Assembly: GCA_932521035.1 (NCBI GenBank)
Contig: OW051494.1
Span: 8,108,001 to 8,172,000 of the forward strand
Direction of reading: 5' to 3'
Length of the DNA: 64,000 bases
Source: Oscheius dolichura
Taxonomy: Eukaryota; Nematoda; Chromadorea; Rhabditida; Rhabditidae
The notes beneath the pieces are model-generated. The model was not told where the DNA came from, did not search any database, and saw nothing but the letters and a program-made list of their open reading frames with translations. Shown here one piece after another: positions 35,419-44,812 of this stretch (position 1 is its first letter; each line of letters starts with the position of its first letter). A program made the position numbers and the translations under genes.

Positions 35419-36663
35419 ATGGCTCGCCTCACGACCTGCCTCGCCCTCCTCATAAGGCAAGTTGTTCACCAATGAGTTCCAACTACGCGAAGTACGTCTT
35501 TCGGTAGAGAATCATAAGCTGTACAGGTGTCACAAAGTGCCGTATGAAATTTTGAACAAACCATCTTTTCGGCTCACTTTTACTTGAGCAGTTGCTTTCC
35601 TTTTCCAAAAACATTATGTTACTCTATATAGCAGCCCGCTTAGTATTTCGTAACATCAGATCCATAGATAATTTTTGACTCTCTATCGAATGTTACACTT
35701 CGTTACGCTGGAACTTGTTTTAAAAGTAGTGGAAAACTTCATTTCTCAGCGTTCGAATGTCATCCCAGTGCGTGGCGATGAAGCCTCCGGATTTCGATGA
35801 TATAATTCCGTTAACTAGAATTCCGCCGACGTCATCAGCCAGAACCACCACTCCAGGAGCTTCGACCACTACCCCCATCACAACCACAACCCAAATGGGT
35901 AAGTGTATCTTACAAAAGGGGGAAAATACCACAACCAACGGCTGTTTTCGACGAAATTTATGGCAAATCTCTCTCGAATTCCACGACAGTTGACTGATAT
36001 AGTCCATTTCCAACGGATATTCCTCGGAGTAACCTCTCCGCTACGGGACCAGGAAGATTTCAGACATGGTCCCGTAGCGGAGACGCACCGCCAAATTTGA
36101 ATTCGCGGAATATCCGTTGGAAATGGACTATACACAAAGACACTGAAACATAACTAGACGCCCTCTTTCCACTCGCTAGCAGAAAAAAACTGAAGACAGC
36201 CGTCATTTGTGCTATTCTTCCTCTTTTGTAGACTCTTTTCAGTTTTCCTATATTGCTCTCTTTTTCTCCGCTTCAAACACAAAAAAAAGACTTGTTGTTG
36301 AGTAGAGAGTAAAAGAAATGGAGCCAACTGATCCATGGATAAAACCGAAAAATAAAGCCGAAGCAAAATCGAAATTCAGATCCTTGCGACGCTTGTCCGC
36401 TTCCGGGTACTTATGCTCAAGACGATGAGAGCACAGAATGTGGACTCGGAGATCTGCCAAATCCCCCTGAGGTTATGATAAATGCTATAACTGACGGCAC
36501 CACCTGCGAGTTGGTTGTTATTGGTTGCAGGGGATATGAAACGGTTCTGAGCGATAGCCAGTGTTTTCCTGAGTCGTTGTCACCTAACCCTGTATGTCAG
36601 GATGGGATGTTTGTCGGAGCCGGGGGTTTAGGAATATCCCTTATCCGTTGTCTTTTTATATAA
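35419..36663 (+). CDS. Secreted C6 (DUF281) domain protein with Thr-rich linker, intact
   Basis: Three exons: 35419-35456, 35750-35898, 36380-36663, giving about 156 residues. Exon 1 and the first codons of exon 2 give a signal peptide (MARLTTCLALLISVRMSS). Then come CVAMKPPDFDDII and a Thr/Pro linker (ARTTTPGASTTTPITTTT). The C-terminal part starts CDACPLP, then CGLGDLPNPPEVMINAI and five further Cys, ending CLFI. This layout, signal peptide, short Cys segment, Thr linker and C6 domain, is that of the nematode DUF281 family; the function of that family is unknown. The first intron begins GCAAGT rather than GT, and the second contains a MITE. The stop is TAA 36661. Confidence 0.7.
35998..36132. 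mobile_element. Short MITE in C6 gene intron 2
   Basis: 135 bases with terminal inverted repeats TATAGTCCATTTCCAACGGA (35998) and the complement ending 36132, and inner arms CCGCTACGGGACCA and TGGTCCCGTAGCGG. It is a short member of the family at 19697. It lies inside the intron 35899-36379. Its right 20 bases persist in the damaged second copy at about 42870-42891. Confidence 0.85.
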
Positions 36664-36735
36664 GTTTTAATTTCTGAATATTTATTTTATTGGTATCAAC
36701 ATTGTTATGAATAATAAAAAAAGACTGGGATTATC

Positions 36736-37818
36736 TCAATTTGACGACGGTGTTTTCAACGCAAAACTTCCCTTGACGAAGCACTGAACGTTTGTACAAT
36801 CGACCAGGTTCTGCCCACTTGCAACGACCGATATGATCTCAACATCATTGGATTTGGTAGCGGACCCGATGTAGCAACCCTTGCCAGCACTGTGGAACTG
36901 AAATGTTAACAATTTGATTCATTTTTAGTCATACATGACTGGAACCCCGGCCCGCCCCGGGCCCGACTTTAACATACCGTGAGTATTCCGTTGTCATACG
37001 CTAATACTACCGGGATCTTAGGAATACCTAAGTCAGAAACGAGAACGGTATAATCCGCATTTGTTTGGAATAATGAAGATGTGGTTGCTAAGGCCATCGA
37101 ATAACTCGGAGAGCCGCCGAAGGTAGCCGTAAAAAGAGTAGTCCCGGTCTTGGTAAGGCCCGTGATTTTTATGTTGAAAATAGGCTTCTCGGTTCTGAAA
37201 TTTATCGATCCTAAAGACTCTCAAAGTCTTACTTGTTTAAGGCGCAGACAACTCTGAATGGAACATAATCTTCTAGTATCCCTGTGACATCTTGGGTATA
37301 CTGAAAATAACAACAGTCAGTTTTTATATATTAAAATCCATTGTTAACTTTATATAATCTATCAAGTTGGAGAGAAATTCTATTTCCCGCTAGAAATAGC
37401 CCATGTCGCTCATTCATTACTGTTCCAATTGTTCACCTATTGGAATCTGCAAGGTTCACCCAATAATCAAACTTATCTTGAAGTTCCCCCACTACTCTTA
37501 TTAACTCAACAAATACGTTTCTACTACTCCAACTTGATAATTGACGACCCCGATAAATGGAATAGAAGCTCTTTTTCAAGGTCAATGATCTACCCCTCCC
37601 CAGAAAATGTCTTGTTCGAAAAGGCAAAAGATATGCCTCACCGATCGTGCTCCTAGAGTAAGTCCAACAGCTAGATGTGCGACGAGAATTTGATGATACA
37701 TAGCCGAACAATGCGCGTCCAATAGCTCTACGTTGCTAGGAGCTGCGTAAAAGAGGAGGGGAGGGGTGAGGTAATATTGTCGTATTTTACAGAATGAAAG
37801 TAAAAACGGTGACAGCAT
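36736..37818 (-). CDS. Unrecognised secreted-type gene convergent with the C6 gene
   Basis: Exons on the minus strand: 37818-37791 (MLSPFLLSF), about 37742-37650 (VELLDAHCSAMYHQILVAHL), about 37580-37435 (FVELIRVVGELQDKFDYWV), about 37300-37235 (YTQDVTGILEDYVPF), about 37190-36980 (IFNIKITGLTKTGTT; VLVSDLGIPKIPVVLAYD) and about 36900-36736 (GKGCYIGSATKSNDVEIIS; CTNVQCFVKGSFALK). The last three join in frame with good splice signals. The two first exons may belong to another gene. A partial paralogue lies at 38565-38845 and the last-exon end is repeated at 43504. It ends tail-to-tail with the C6 gene 73 bases away. No domain is recognised; the Cys pattern suggests secretion. Confidence 0.5.
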
Positions 37819-37984
37819 TCGCTTTCGATGTACCTAGTTTAGAAAATTTATCGTTGCGCACATTTTACGGAAAAACGTATAAATGAAAAGAGAGAAGATT
37901 CAATGACAACGCCAAACGATGGAGTACAGATTGCGGGAAACAGATTCAGAAGATCGACCAAAATACCGGAAATAGTTTACAGGG

Positions 37985-38430
37985 AGAGATGGGAACGGGA
38001 GAAAACGTTTTGGCCCCAAAAAGTGCCATATATGGCTCAGGTACAATAACAACGGAAACATGGATTGGCAGACAATTCCATCCTAGTAGAGCTGGGCATT
38101 TAGAAATTCCGTGCCAAAATGAACTTCTTCTTTCCCCAAAGACATGGAATAGCTCCCCTCTCATGTTTACAAAGTATTGGAAGGCCCCTCTCTCACGCAG
38201 ATATTTTTCCTCCATCGAACCCCCATTCGGTGTTTTCATTTTCCGGGAATAGGTAGCAACGAATGACAGGTGGCCAGTAACGGATTTTAACGCCGATCTT
38301 CCGACTTCCGATGATGGACATATATGCCATCATTCCCTCTTTATACCCTAGTTACCGACCAAGCTGTGTGGTAACCCGAAACGGCTCCATAATTCTCGAA
38401 AAATGGAAGAAATGTTGGGGGAAATGAGAA
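37985..38430. repeat. Inverted partial copy of the dispersed repeat
   Basis: Reads on the opposite strand relative to the copies at 24640 and 33775. The blocks CCCCTCTCTCACGCAGATAT, TCCGACTTCCGATGATGG and CTTTATACCCTAGTTACC are complements of those copies. It separates the convergent-gene copy at 36736 from its relic at 38565. Confidence 0.6.
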
Positions 38431-38564
38431 AGGATCAGCTGCTGTTCGCATAGGAGACTTTCGTTTTCTTTATTCTTCAACAAAAATACTCGATGCTATG
38501 ATTTTTATTAAGACTAACAAGACTAATAAAATACTAGCGAGAATAGGTTTCTATTCTACTCTTC

Positions 38565-38845
38565 GTAGCACTCGAAGGGAACACAGTTTGACGAGGTTTG
38601 CTCCACATCCAGTCACGTTGAGTGAAACAATATCAGCAGCTTGTGAGAGGACGACCGCTTCTGTTCAACGCTTGTGCTCTGAAAATAAAAAATCCAACCA
38701 CAGTGTCATTTCAATGGGTCCACCAGGCAAAATAGCAAATACTTGAAACTTACAATAAAATACGCAGTGTCGTATGCATGAACTACGGGAATATTAGGGT
38801 GATTGTACCGGTCAGCCAATACGGGCTATAGCCAGGAAAAGAACA
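38565..38845 (-). pseudogene. Fragment related to the convergent gene at 36736
   Basis: On the minus strand, a piece reading IPVVHAYDTAYFI followed by a donor, and then, after TTTTCAG near 38678, a piece with AADIVSLNVTGCGANLVKLC, match the two last exons of the gene at 36736 (IPVVLAYDNG; DVEIISVVASGQNLVDC). There is an in-frame stop between them and no upstream exons, so it is a relic. Confidence 0.5.
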
Positions 38846-39097
38846 AAGGGCGAAATCAAGACATCGGCTTGTCCAAGAGATGATATTTTTTGTTTTTGAG
38901 ATGTCTACTGTGTTATTCTAAATAAATATATCGTTAAAAATTGTTGAAAATTAGAAAAAAAATTGATAAAATACCAAAAATTGAATATTATGTAACGCGC
39001 TGCCGCCGCACCCGTATGATCTCGGCAGGTCCTACCGTAACCACAGGAAAAGCGCCATAGAGTCCCTTTAAATAGAAAATCTGTAAGAATTGTTCAC

Positions 39098-40206
39098 CTC
39101 CGTGGCTATCTTCACCGAAATCTTCGGACAGTCACTCAGCCGCGGGTAGATTCTTGAATACTCATTCAGGGACTTCTCATTCACTGCTTCGGCAAGAGTC
39201 TAAAGTAAACTGTATACTTTAAAGAAGCCAGGGAATAGGCTAACCCTCGCTGCGATAAGGAAAAGCTTATTTGGAACTCTCTTCAATTTGAACACAACAC
39301 AGGCCAGTGCAACTCCGGGGAAAATGCACAAATTGTTTCCCTGTCCCGGTTTCAATATTTTCCCATTCATTTTAACATCCTTGAAAGGGCTACCAGAGGC
39401 AAAGATGGCTTTACCCTGACTATGTATACTTAGCTCCGCGGGCCTAATTATACGCAGTCCCCTAGGCATAGAGCAGCGAGAGAAGGAAAAGCGAAAGGAA
39501 TTCGGCGGAGAAAGGGAAGAAGAGCACGCGTGCAAGGGACGCCGTGAGTCAGAAGAGGGGGAGAGAGTGCCCAGGGAGTTGGGGGAACGAGTGGAAGGGA
39601 GCAGACCGGGAGAGGGGGAAGAGCGGAAGGAGCTTTCAAGCGCGAGGTAAAACCACAGTTGGCGCAGCCAACGTCCAGCCGAAGAGCCCCGCAGGGGGTC
39701 CAAACGGCTGGTAAGATTTACATCAGTATGTTTGTAGGCCTCTTCGCCAGTACATTCCGACTTGTCTGTTGGATTTGAGAGGGCAAAAATGATCGGGCGC
39801 TCGTTGATCTTGGCCATTTCTTTGATAACGTCTTCGGAGATGGCTCCTCCAATTGTTGAGAGACCAATAATTGCCTGCGGCTTGATCTCCCTGGCCACGT
39901 CGATCAGCTACTTCGGTTCTTTCTTATCCTTGGAGTATTTCTTTTTCTGCTCAGTCAATGAGTCCAGCCGGCTCTTTGTAATCAATCCCTTACTGTCCAG
40001 GGCCTAGAGAGAATTCCATTAAATGATGGGGGAGGGAAGGGGCTGTACCTCCTCCTCGGAGAGACCTTCATCTCTCATCTGCTGCATACACAGCTCCGCA
40101 ACTCCTATCGAAGCTCCTCCAGCCCCATAGAAGACAATCTTCACATCGGCCAGTTTATTCTTCGTGATACGGTTACTAGCCAACAATCCGGAACAATCCA
40201 ACATAT
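39098..40206 (-). pseudogene. Malic enzyme C-terminal half, nonsense
   Basis: Minus-strand exons 40206-40049, 40003-39722, 39415-39245 and 39199-39098 encode, in order, the NAD(P)-binding part of malic enzyme. This enzyme converts malate to pyruvate and CO2. Seen are KIVFYGAGGASIGVAEL (dinucleotide loop), PQAIIGLSTIGGAISEDV, INERPIIFALSNPT, ECTGEEAY, AIFASGSPF and GQGNNLCIFPGVALA. A TAG at 39908-39910 interrupts the frame just before LIDVAREIKP. The N-terminal half with the catalytic Tyr is missing; upstream sequence is instead an inverted C6 fragment. The 290-base intron at 39416-39721 is open by chance. Downstream, a MITE-like end TCCCTTTAAA lies at 39063. Confidence 0.85.
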
Positions 40207-40335
40207 CTAAAAATACTTGAAAGTGGCCCAGTACCGTATCTTATTAACTTTGTTAACCGTGGTTATAAAACTGTTTTCCTTATATAGTTTCGGGGTTTTC
40301 GTAATTACGCCCAGCTCAAACGCGTAAGCTATAAC

Positions 40336-40433
40336 TTACCCATTTGGGGTGTGGTCGTGATGGGGGTAGTGGTCTATGCTCCTGGAGTCGTCGTCCTGGC
40401 TGATGACGTCGGCGGAATTCTAGTCGACAAGAA
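40336..40433 (-). pseudogene. Inverted C6-gene exon 2 fragment
   Basis: The complement closely matches the Thr-rich end of the intact C6 exon 2 (IPPTSSARTTTPGA then TTTPIT), including the ATGG|GTAAG donor. A TAG interrupts it where the intact gene has a Ser codon. Neither exon 1 nor exon 3 is nearby. It shows that a third C6 copy once existed in opposite orientation. Confidence 0.65.
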
Positions 40434-40439
40434 AATAAC

Positions 40440-40740
40440 TAGAACGGCTCTTTGGGAAGGGGGAGCCGGCGCTGTCGACTGTTTTTCGATTGAGTTGTTC
40501 CCCCCAGCGCCGTCGAAGACGGCCGGAGGCATACTTGTCCTACCCTAATAATGGGCAGATCTCTGTGTGTCTGTCCGTATGTCGTCTGTGTAGATGGACA
40601 GGTCAAATGAGAGAGAAGCAGAAAAATTAAAATAACAGACGGTTGGAATCAAGAAGACCTGTCTGTACAGATCTGACTGTAAAGGGATTTAGCCACCACG
40701 CCGTCGAAGACGGCCGGAAGCATACTTGTGAATTAATAAT
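40440..40740. repeat. Copies of the dispersed palindromic repeat seen at 8424
   Basis: CGCCGTCGAAGACGGCCGGA followed by GGCATACTTGTCCTACCCTA occurs near 40507-40550 and a second, shorter copy near 40688-40735. Both are in opposite orientation to the 8424 copy. CTGTCTGTACAG- and GTGTGTCTGTCCG-like segments lie between. No gene seen. Confidence 0.55.
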
Positions 40741-40788
40741 ATTTGGCGGCCATGCTTTCCATTTTGCGGCAATAACGTTCCCGACTTC

Positions 40789-41180
40789 TAAAGGGACTGT
40801 CAGGGACTAAAAACAACTTTAGCTTAAAAAATTCGCCTAATTTTTCTGATCATGAAGGTATTTTCGGTTTTTGCGATGGAGGCTTGCGTGGCGAGAAACG
40901 TGCGCTTTTCAAGGGGATTAACGGTCAAAATTGGATAAAAATTTAAAGGTCGGGCATCTTTTAGACCTTTGAAAATTCACATAAAAATGGAGTTTTAACT
41001 CGATCGAAACCGACTCCGGGGGTGTTTTTGGTGTCTACTTGTAGAGAAAAAAGAAACGGATAAGGTGTCGCTAAGGAAAATTGCCGGCGAGTCAACGCAG
41101 AGCAGAAATTCACTTCAATGTGATTTTTGGTCTAATCGGATTAATTTGACCAAAAAATAGGTCCCCGACAGTCCCTTTAA
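40789..41180. mobile_element. MITE with TTAAAGGGACTGTC termini
   Basis: Left end TAAAGGGACTGTCAGGGAC (40789) and right end GTCCCCGACAGTCCCTTTAA (41180) are inverted repeats, with weaker complementarity inside. It is about 390 bases and non-coding, of the same terminal type as 5690 and 15766. It abuts the frame at 41181-41355. Confidence 0.8.
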
Positions 41181-41355
41181 GCTTATAGACACCGAAACCC
41201 CACTTTCCCACAGACTTCATTGCCAGTGTTAACCGGAATATGTTCATGAAGTTATACGTCTCTATGAGCGGCCCATCGAAAAGCCCTTTTTCGGCCTTGC
41301 CCTCGTTGACCGTGGGATTTGGAAAAGAAGGAAAAGAAGGTATACTCTTAGACAA
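41181..41355 (-). pseudogene. Orphan exon-like frame cut by a MITE
   Basis: A minus-strand frame starting MSKSIPSFPSFPNPT and continuing through GLFDGPLIETYNFMNIF to GFGVYKL looks protein-like but runs directly into the MITE at 41180. TATATAAGC lies just upstream on the opposite side. No family recognised. It could be a first exon of an older gene. Confidence 0.25.
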
Positions 41356-41399
41356 CCATATATAAGCAGTAGAAGACTACTAGAGATTGAAAGACATCG

Positions 41400-42440
41400 G
41401 GGAGATGAGACAACTACCGTAAAAGCTTCAATAATACCCCCGGGGGTCTAATTTTCAATGGTCCTCCGAAAGGGGGTACTATTGGAGGGGGTGGCATTAT
41501 ATTTCAGAAGATTTTTTTCGGGCCCGTCGGTCCAAAAAATGCAACTTTTTTCAATTTTTTCAGATTTTCCACGAAAATTCTTCCTCCATACATTTTTCAC
41601 CGTGTAGATGTGAAAAGATGTATGGAACTAGTTTGATTGGAATGGAAGATTTTGTTTTGATTAAAATAGAGGTGTGTAATAAATGAACCAACTACAAAAT
41701 GGATGAATACGCGTTGAAAGTGTTTGAGTCCCCCAGAGTCCCCGTGGCCAAAATCTCAGAGCATCCCCGTTTCGGTTTTTACCTAGTCCGGGTTGTGACG
41801 TTCCGACAGAAGAGCGAGAAGTATCATTTGTTCACCGATTCATTGATAAGGGAACAGACGACCAAAATGGGGGTCAAACGCAGCCGTTTTTCCATTTTTC
41901 TCCATTTCCAACCGTCCAACGCCTTTCTCATCATTGTATTTCACATTTCCTATATCTATTTTCTAAATATTTTTTTCCTGCTTTGAAGGTATCACAAAAA
42001 GGTTCTTTGATCATAGCCCGACCACATCTAATTCCACCTTGTTTTTTTCCAAAATTTTCGCATGGTTACCGGGTTTTATAGCAAATCATGGTTTGTCGGT
42101 GTGCCCGGGGGTACACCGGTGTTTCCATGGGCCGGTGTTACCGTGGATGGTGCAAAACAAGTTCAAAAATAGGTGTGTTCGGGCTATCATTAAAGTACCC
42201 AAAAAATAATAAGTATTAAAGATAAAACAGAAAAGATAAAGCCTGGAAGCAAAAGTGTTGTTTTGCAATTTTTGTGTCGCCCCCTGTTTGTTCCGCGTTG
42301 TTGCCATCTCCCGCAGAGCCACCACCATAAGCAGAGAGCCAACTAGACCTCCTACAGCAAAGGCCACCCCTTCTTTTCCTTTTCATTATTTCGCTGGATG
42401 TTTCTATTGCTTGGGTACCTTATCTAATTCTTCTTGAAAC
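41400..42440. repeat. Intergenic with a partial dispersed repeat copy
   Basis: About 41870-42440 carries the GTCAAACGCAGCCG, TTTGAAGGTATCACAAAAA, GAGCCACCACCATAA and TTCGCTGGATGTTTCTATTG blocks in the same order as the 24640 copy. Before that, 41400-41870 shows no gene. Confidence 0.55.
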
Positions 42441-42480
42441 TCAATGAATCACACATTTTTCTGCCTGACGGTGCCGAAGT

Positions 42481-43423
42481 ATGCCTCGCTTCACGACTTG
42501 CCTGGCTCTGCTTACAAGGCAAGTTTTCATCAATGAGTTGCAGCTACACGAGAGACGCCACCTACTATTCTGTATTCCTCTTCTTTTGAAACCCCCGGAA
42601 CCCAATTTTCAGCGGCGGGGCACATTTTGCACACGAGCTAATTTTCAAACGTCGAGCCCTCATAACTCAGTGTGGCCACGTGCTCCGTAGCTGAAAATTT
42701 GTCTCCGTGGGTTTCAAAGGGTGCTGAACACAGTGTAATGGGTGGCGTCTTGCGGAGTGAGTGTCTCTCCGAAAGATTCCCTGGTAATTAGTGACAATTT
42801 CTCTTCTCAGCTTTCGAATGTCATCCCAGTGCGTGGCGATGAAGCCTCCGGACTTCGATGATATAATTAATCCGTTGGAAATGGACTATACATAAAGACA
42901 CTGAAACATAACTAGACGCCCTCTTTCCACTCGCTAGCAAAAAAAACTGAAGACAGCCGTCATTTGTGCTATTCTTCCTCTTTTGTAGACTCTTTTCAGT
43001 TTTCCTATATTGCTCTCTTTTTCTCCGCTCCAAACACAAAAAAAACACTTGTTGTTGAGTAGAGAGTAAAAGAAACGGAGCCAACTGATCCATGGATAAA
43101 ACCGAAAAATAAAGCCGAAGCAAAATCGAAATTCAGATCCTTGCGACGCTTGTCCGCTTCCGACAATTTTAAGTCAAGACGACTCTGCCACATCGTGTGG
43201 GCCTGGAATTTTATCGAATCCCCCTGAGATTATGATAAATGCTATAACTGATGGTGCCACCTGCGAACTGGTTGTTATTGGGAGCTGCCGGGTGTACCAA
43301 ACTGTTTTGAGCGACGACTCGTGTAACGGTGAGTTGTTCTCTCCTAATCCTGTATGCCAGGATGGGATGTTTATCGGAACCGGAAGTACTGGAATATCCC
43401 TAATCCGTTGTCTCGCTATATAA
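42481..43423 (+). pseudogene. Second C6 (DUF281) copy, exon 2 broken by a deletion
   Basis: Exon 1 (42481-42518, MPRFTTCLALLT) again ends at a GCAAGT donor. Exon 2 starts at 42811 and encodes SSQCVAMKPPDFDDII, but the Thr-rich part and the GTAAG donor are gone. Sequence jumps to the last bases of the MITE (CCGTTGGAAATGGACTATA) and the frame closes at TAA 42893. Exon 3 (43137-43423) is undamaged and encodes CDACPLP, SCGPGILSNPPEIM and the C6 domain to CLAI. Without the exon 2 donor it cannot be spliced as in the intact copy. Exon 3 similarity suggests the loss is recent. Confidence 0.7.
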
Positions 43424-43503
43424 GTTTCTACTTCTTCTATTTCTATTTTTATTGTTATAAACATTGACAATAATAAACAATAATAAAGTAGGCTCGAATC
43501 ATC

Positions 43504-43836
43504 TCACTCTACCGGCGGGCTCTTCAACATAAAACTTCCCTTGACAAGTGCCCGCATGGCAATAAAGAAATTCTTCTTCATCGATACTTGACACGGTAGA
43601 CAGCGTAGCGACGATCTCTCTTTGGAGGAAGACCTGTGCTGTCCAGTTTGACGATCAGTTGTTGGGTTCCGCTTGTTTATGTAGGAGTCCAACAAACGAG
43701 CCAGACAGAGTCCAGATGTGTGAGAGCGACGTGTGGATGTAGACAATCGTAATTGTAGTTCTCCAGGTCGAATTACAGGTCCAAATGGGAGTAGGTTGAG
43801 ATTTAAGACAATATATGCGTCTGAAAATGGGTTCAT
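43504..43836 (-). pseudogene. Relative of the gene convergent with C6, last exon
   Basis: The last residues (ALVKGSFMLKSPPVE) match the end of the gene at 36736 (CFVKGSFALKTPSSN), and it likewise lies tail-to-tail with a C6 copy. Upstream residues (AYIVLNLNLLPFGPV, PGELQLRLSTSTRR) look protein-like but are not clearly homologous. Splicing is unresolved. Confidence 0.35.
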
Positions 43837-44099
43837 TTATAAATCTGGGAGGCAAATGGTTGGAAAGAGGCTAGTATAGGAGGAAAGGTGAGCAAATGGC
43901 GGCCGCGGAGGGGTGAATCAACGACGTGGGCATGACAACGAGGCCATGGCGGTCTCAACCTCGACAAAAGTATATTTTCGGGGCCAAATTCAACCCAGTG
44001 CTGAGCGCGGGGGGTTTCTTGCTCTTTTGATCCAGTTCAGCCGGCGAAAGAGACAGCTGCTTGCCCTTTAACAAATAAAAACAAACAAAAGTGGAGTTC

Positions 44100-44171
44100 T
44101 GCGTTCGGGGGGAATCGAACCCCCGTCGAATGCTTGGAAGGCATCCATGCTGACCATTACACCACGAACGC
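44100..44171 (-). tRNA. tRNA-Gly(TCC)
   Basis: On the minus strand the 72-base sequence folds with acceptor stem GCGTTCG/CGAACGC, discriminator A, a T-arm with GGTTCGATTCC and an anticodon loop CTTCCAA, anticodon TCC. It decodes GGA glycine codons. No intron. It is head-to-head with tRNA-Pro(AGG) 136 bases away. Confidence 0.92.
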
Positions 44172-44306
44172 GACGGGTTAGGGGCGCTTGGGAATTGATC
44201 CTAACGGGAGTCCCAGGACGGTAATCCCAGGATCGGGGAGAAAACAGGTTCCGACACGACTGGACTGTCCAGCTTCTTCCCGAAATCGGCCAAAGTGTCA
44301 AAACAT

Positions 44307-44378
44307 GGCCGAGTGGTCTAGTGGTATGATTCTCGCTTAGGGTGCGAGAGGTCCCGGGATCGATCCCCGGCTCGGCCC
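44307..44378 (+). tRNA. tRNA-Pro(AGG)
   Basis: Acceptor GGCCGAG/CTCGGCC plus discriminator C, anticodon stem CTCGC/GCGAG, loop TTAGGGT with anticodon AGG (A34 normally edited to inosine to read CCU and CCC). The T-loop reads GATCGATCC, slightly different from the sister gene's. 72 bases, intronless. Confidence 0.92.
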
Positions 44379-44577
44379 GACCTTTTGGACATTTTCAAGA
44401 GAGAGAAATTTGTCCAAACAACTATGGCTAACTTGTAGGATATTCGACAAAACGAAAGGTCTCACAATCGTGAATTCTTCCTTCTCTTTTGCTCTATGTT
44501 CGCCTCCCATGGCTAAGCAATTGAGGGAAATAGCCATTCTGATTAGTCACCAACAACGCCGAGGAGGGAAAATGTGC

Positions 44578-44649
44578 GGCCGAATGGTCTAGTGGTATGA
44601 TTCTCGCTTTGGGTGCGAGAGGTCCCGGGTTCAATCCCCGGTTCGGCCC
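44578..44649 (+). tRNA. tRNA-Pro(TGG)
   Basis: Acceptor GGCCGAA/TTCGGCC plus discriminator C, anticodon stem CTCGC/GCGAG, loop TTTGGGT with anticodon TGG reading CCA and CCG. 72 bases. It differs from the AGG gene at only a few positions, so the two are a local duplication with an anticodon change. Confidence 0.92.
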
Positions 44650-44812
44650 AACGTTTTTGCTTTTATTTCTTCTCCCTACAACAGTGTAGTCTCCACATTT
44701 GACCAGAATTTATCAGTTGGAAGTGGCGGGGCGAGACACTTTCAACACTTCATCGTAATCCCTTCTTCAAATTGATCTGCCAACAGTAAAATTGACCTGT
44801 TTTCACCATTTT

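Noticed and set aside
36154..36366. Minus-strand 70-codon frame, repeated at 42821-43123
   Set aside because: It lies inside C6 intron 2 in both copies; similarity is explained by duplication of the intron, not by coding constraint.
39422..39715. Apparent insertion in malic enzyme between TD and GK
   Set aside because: The stretch starts with GTAAATC and ends with a CAG at phase 0, so it is an intron that happens to be open.
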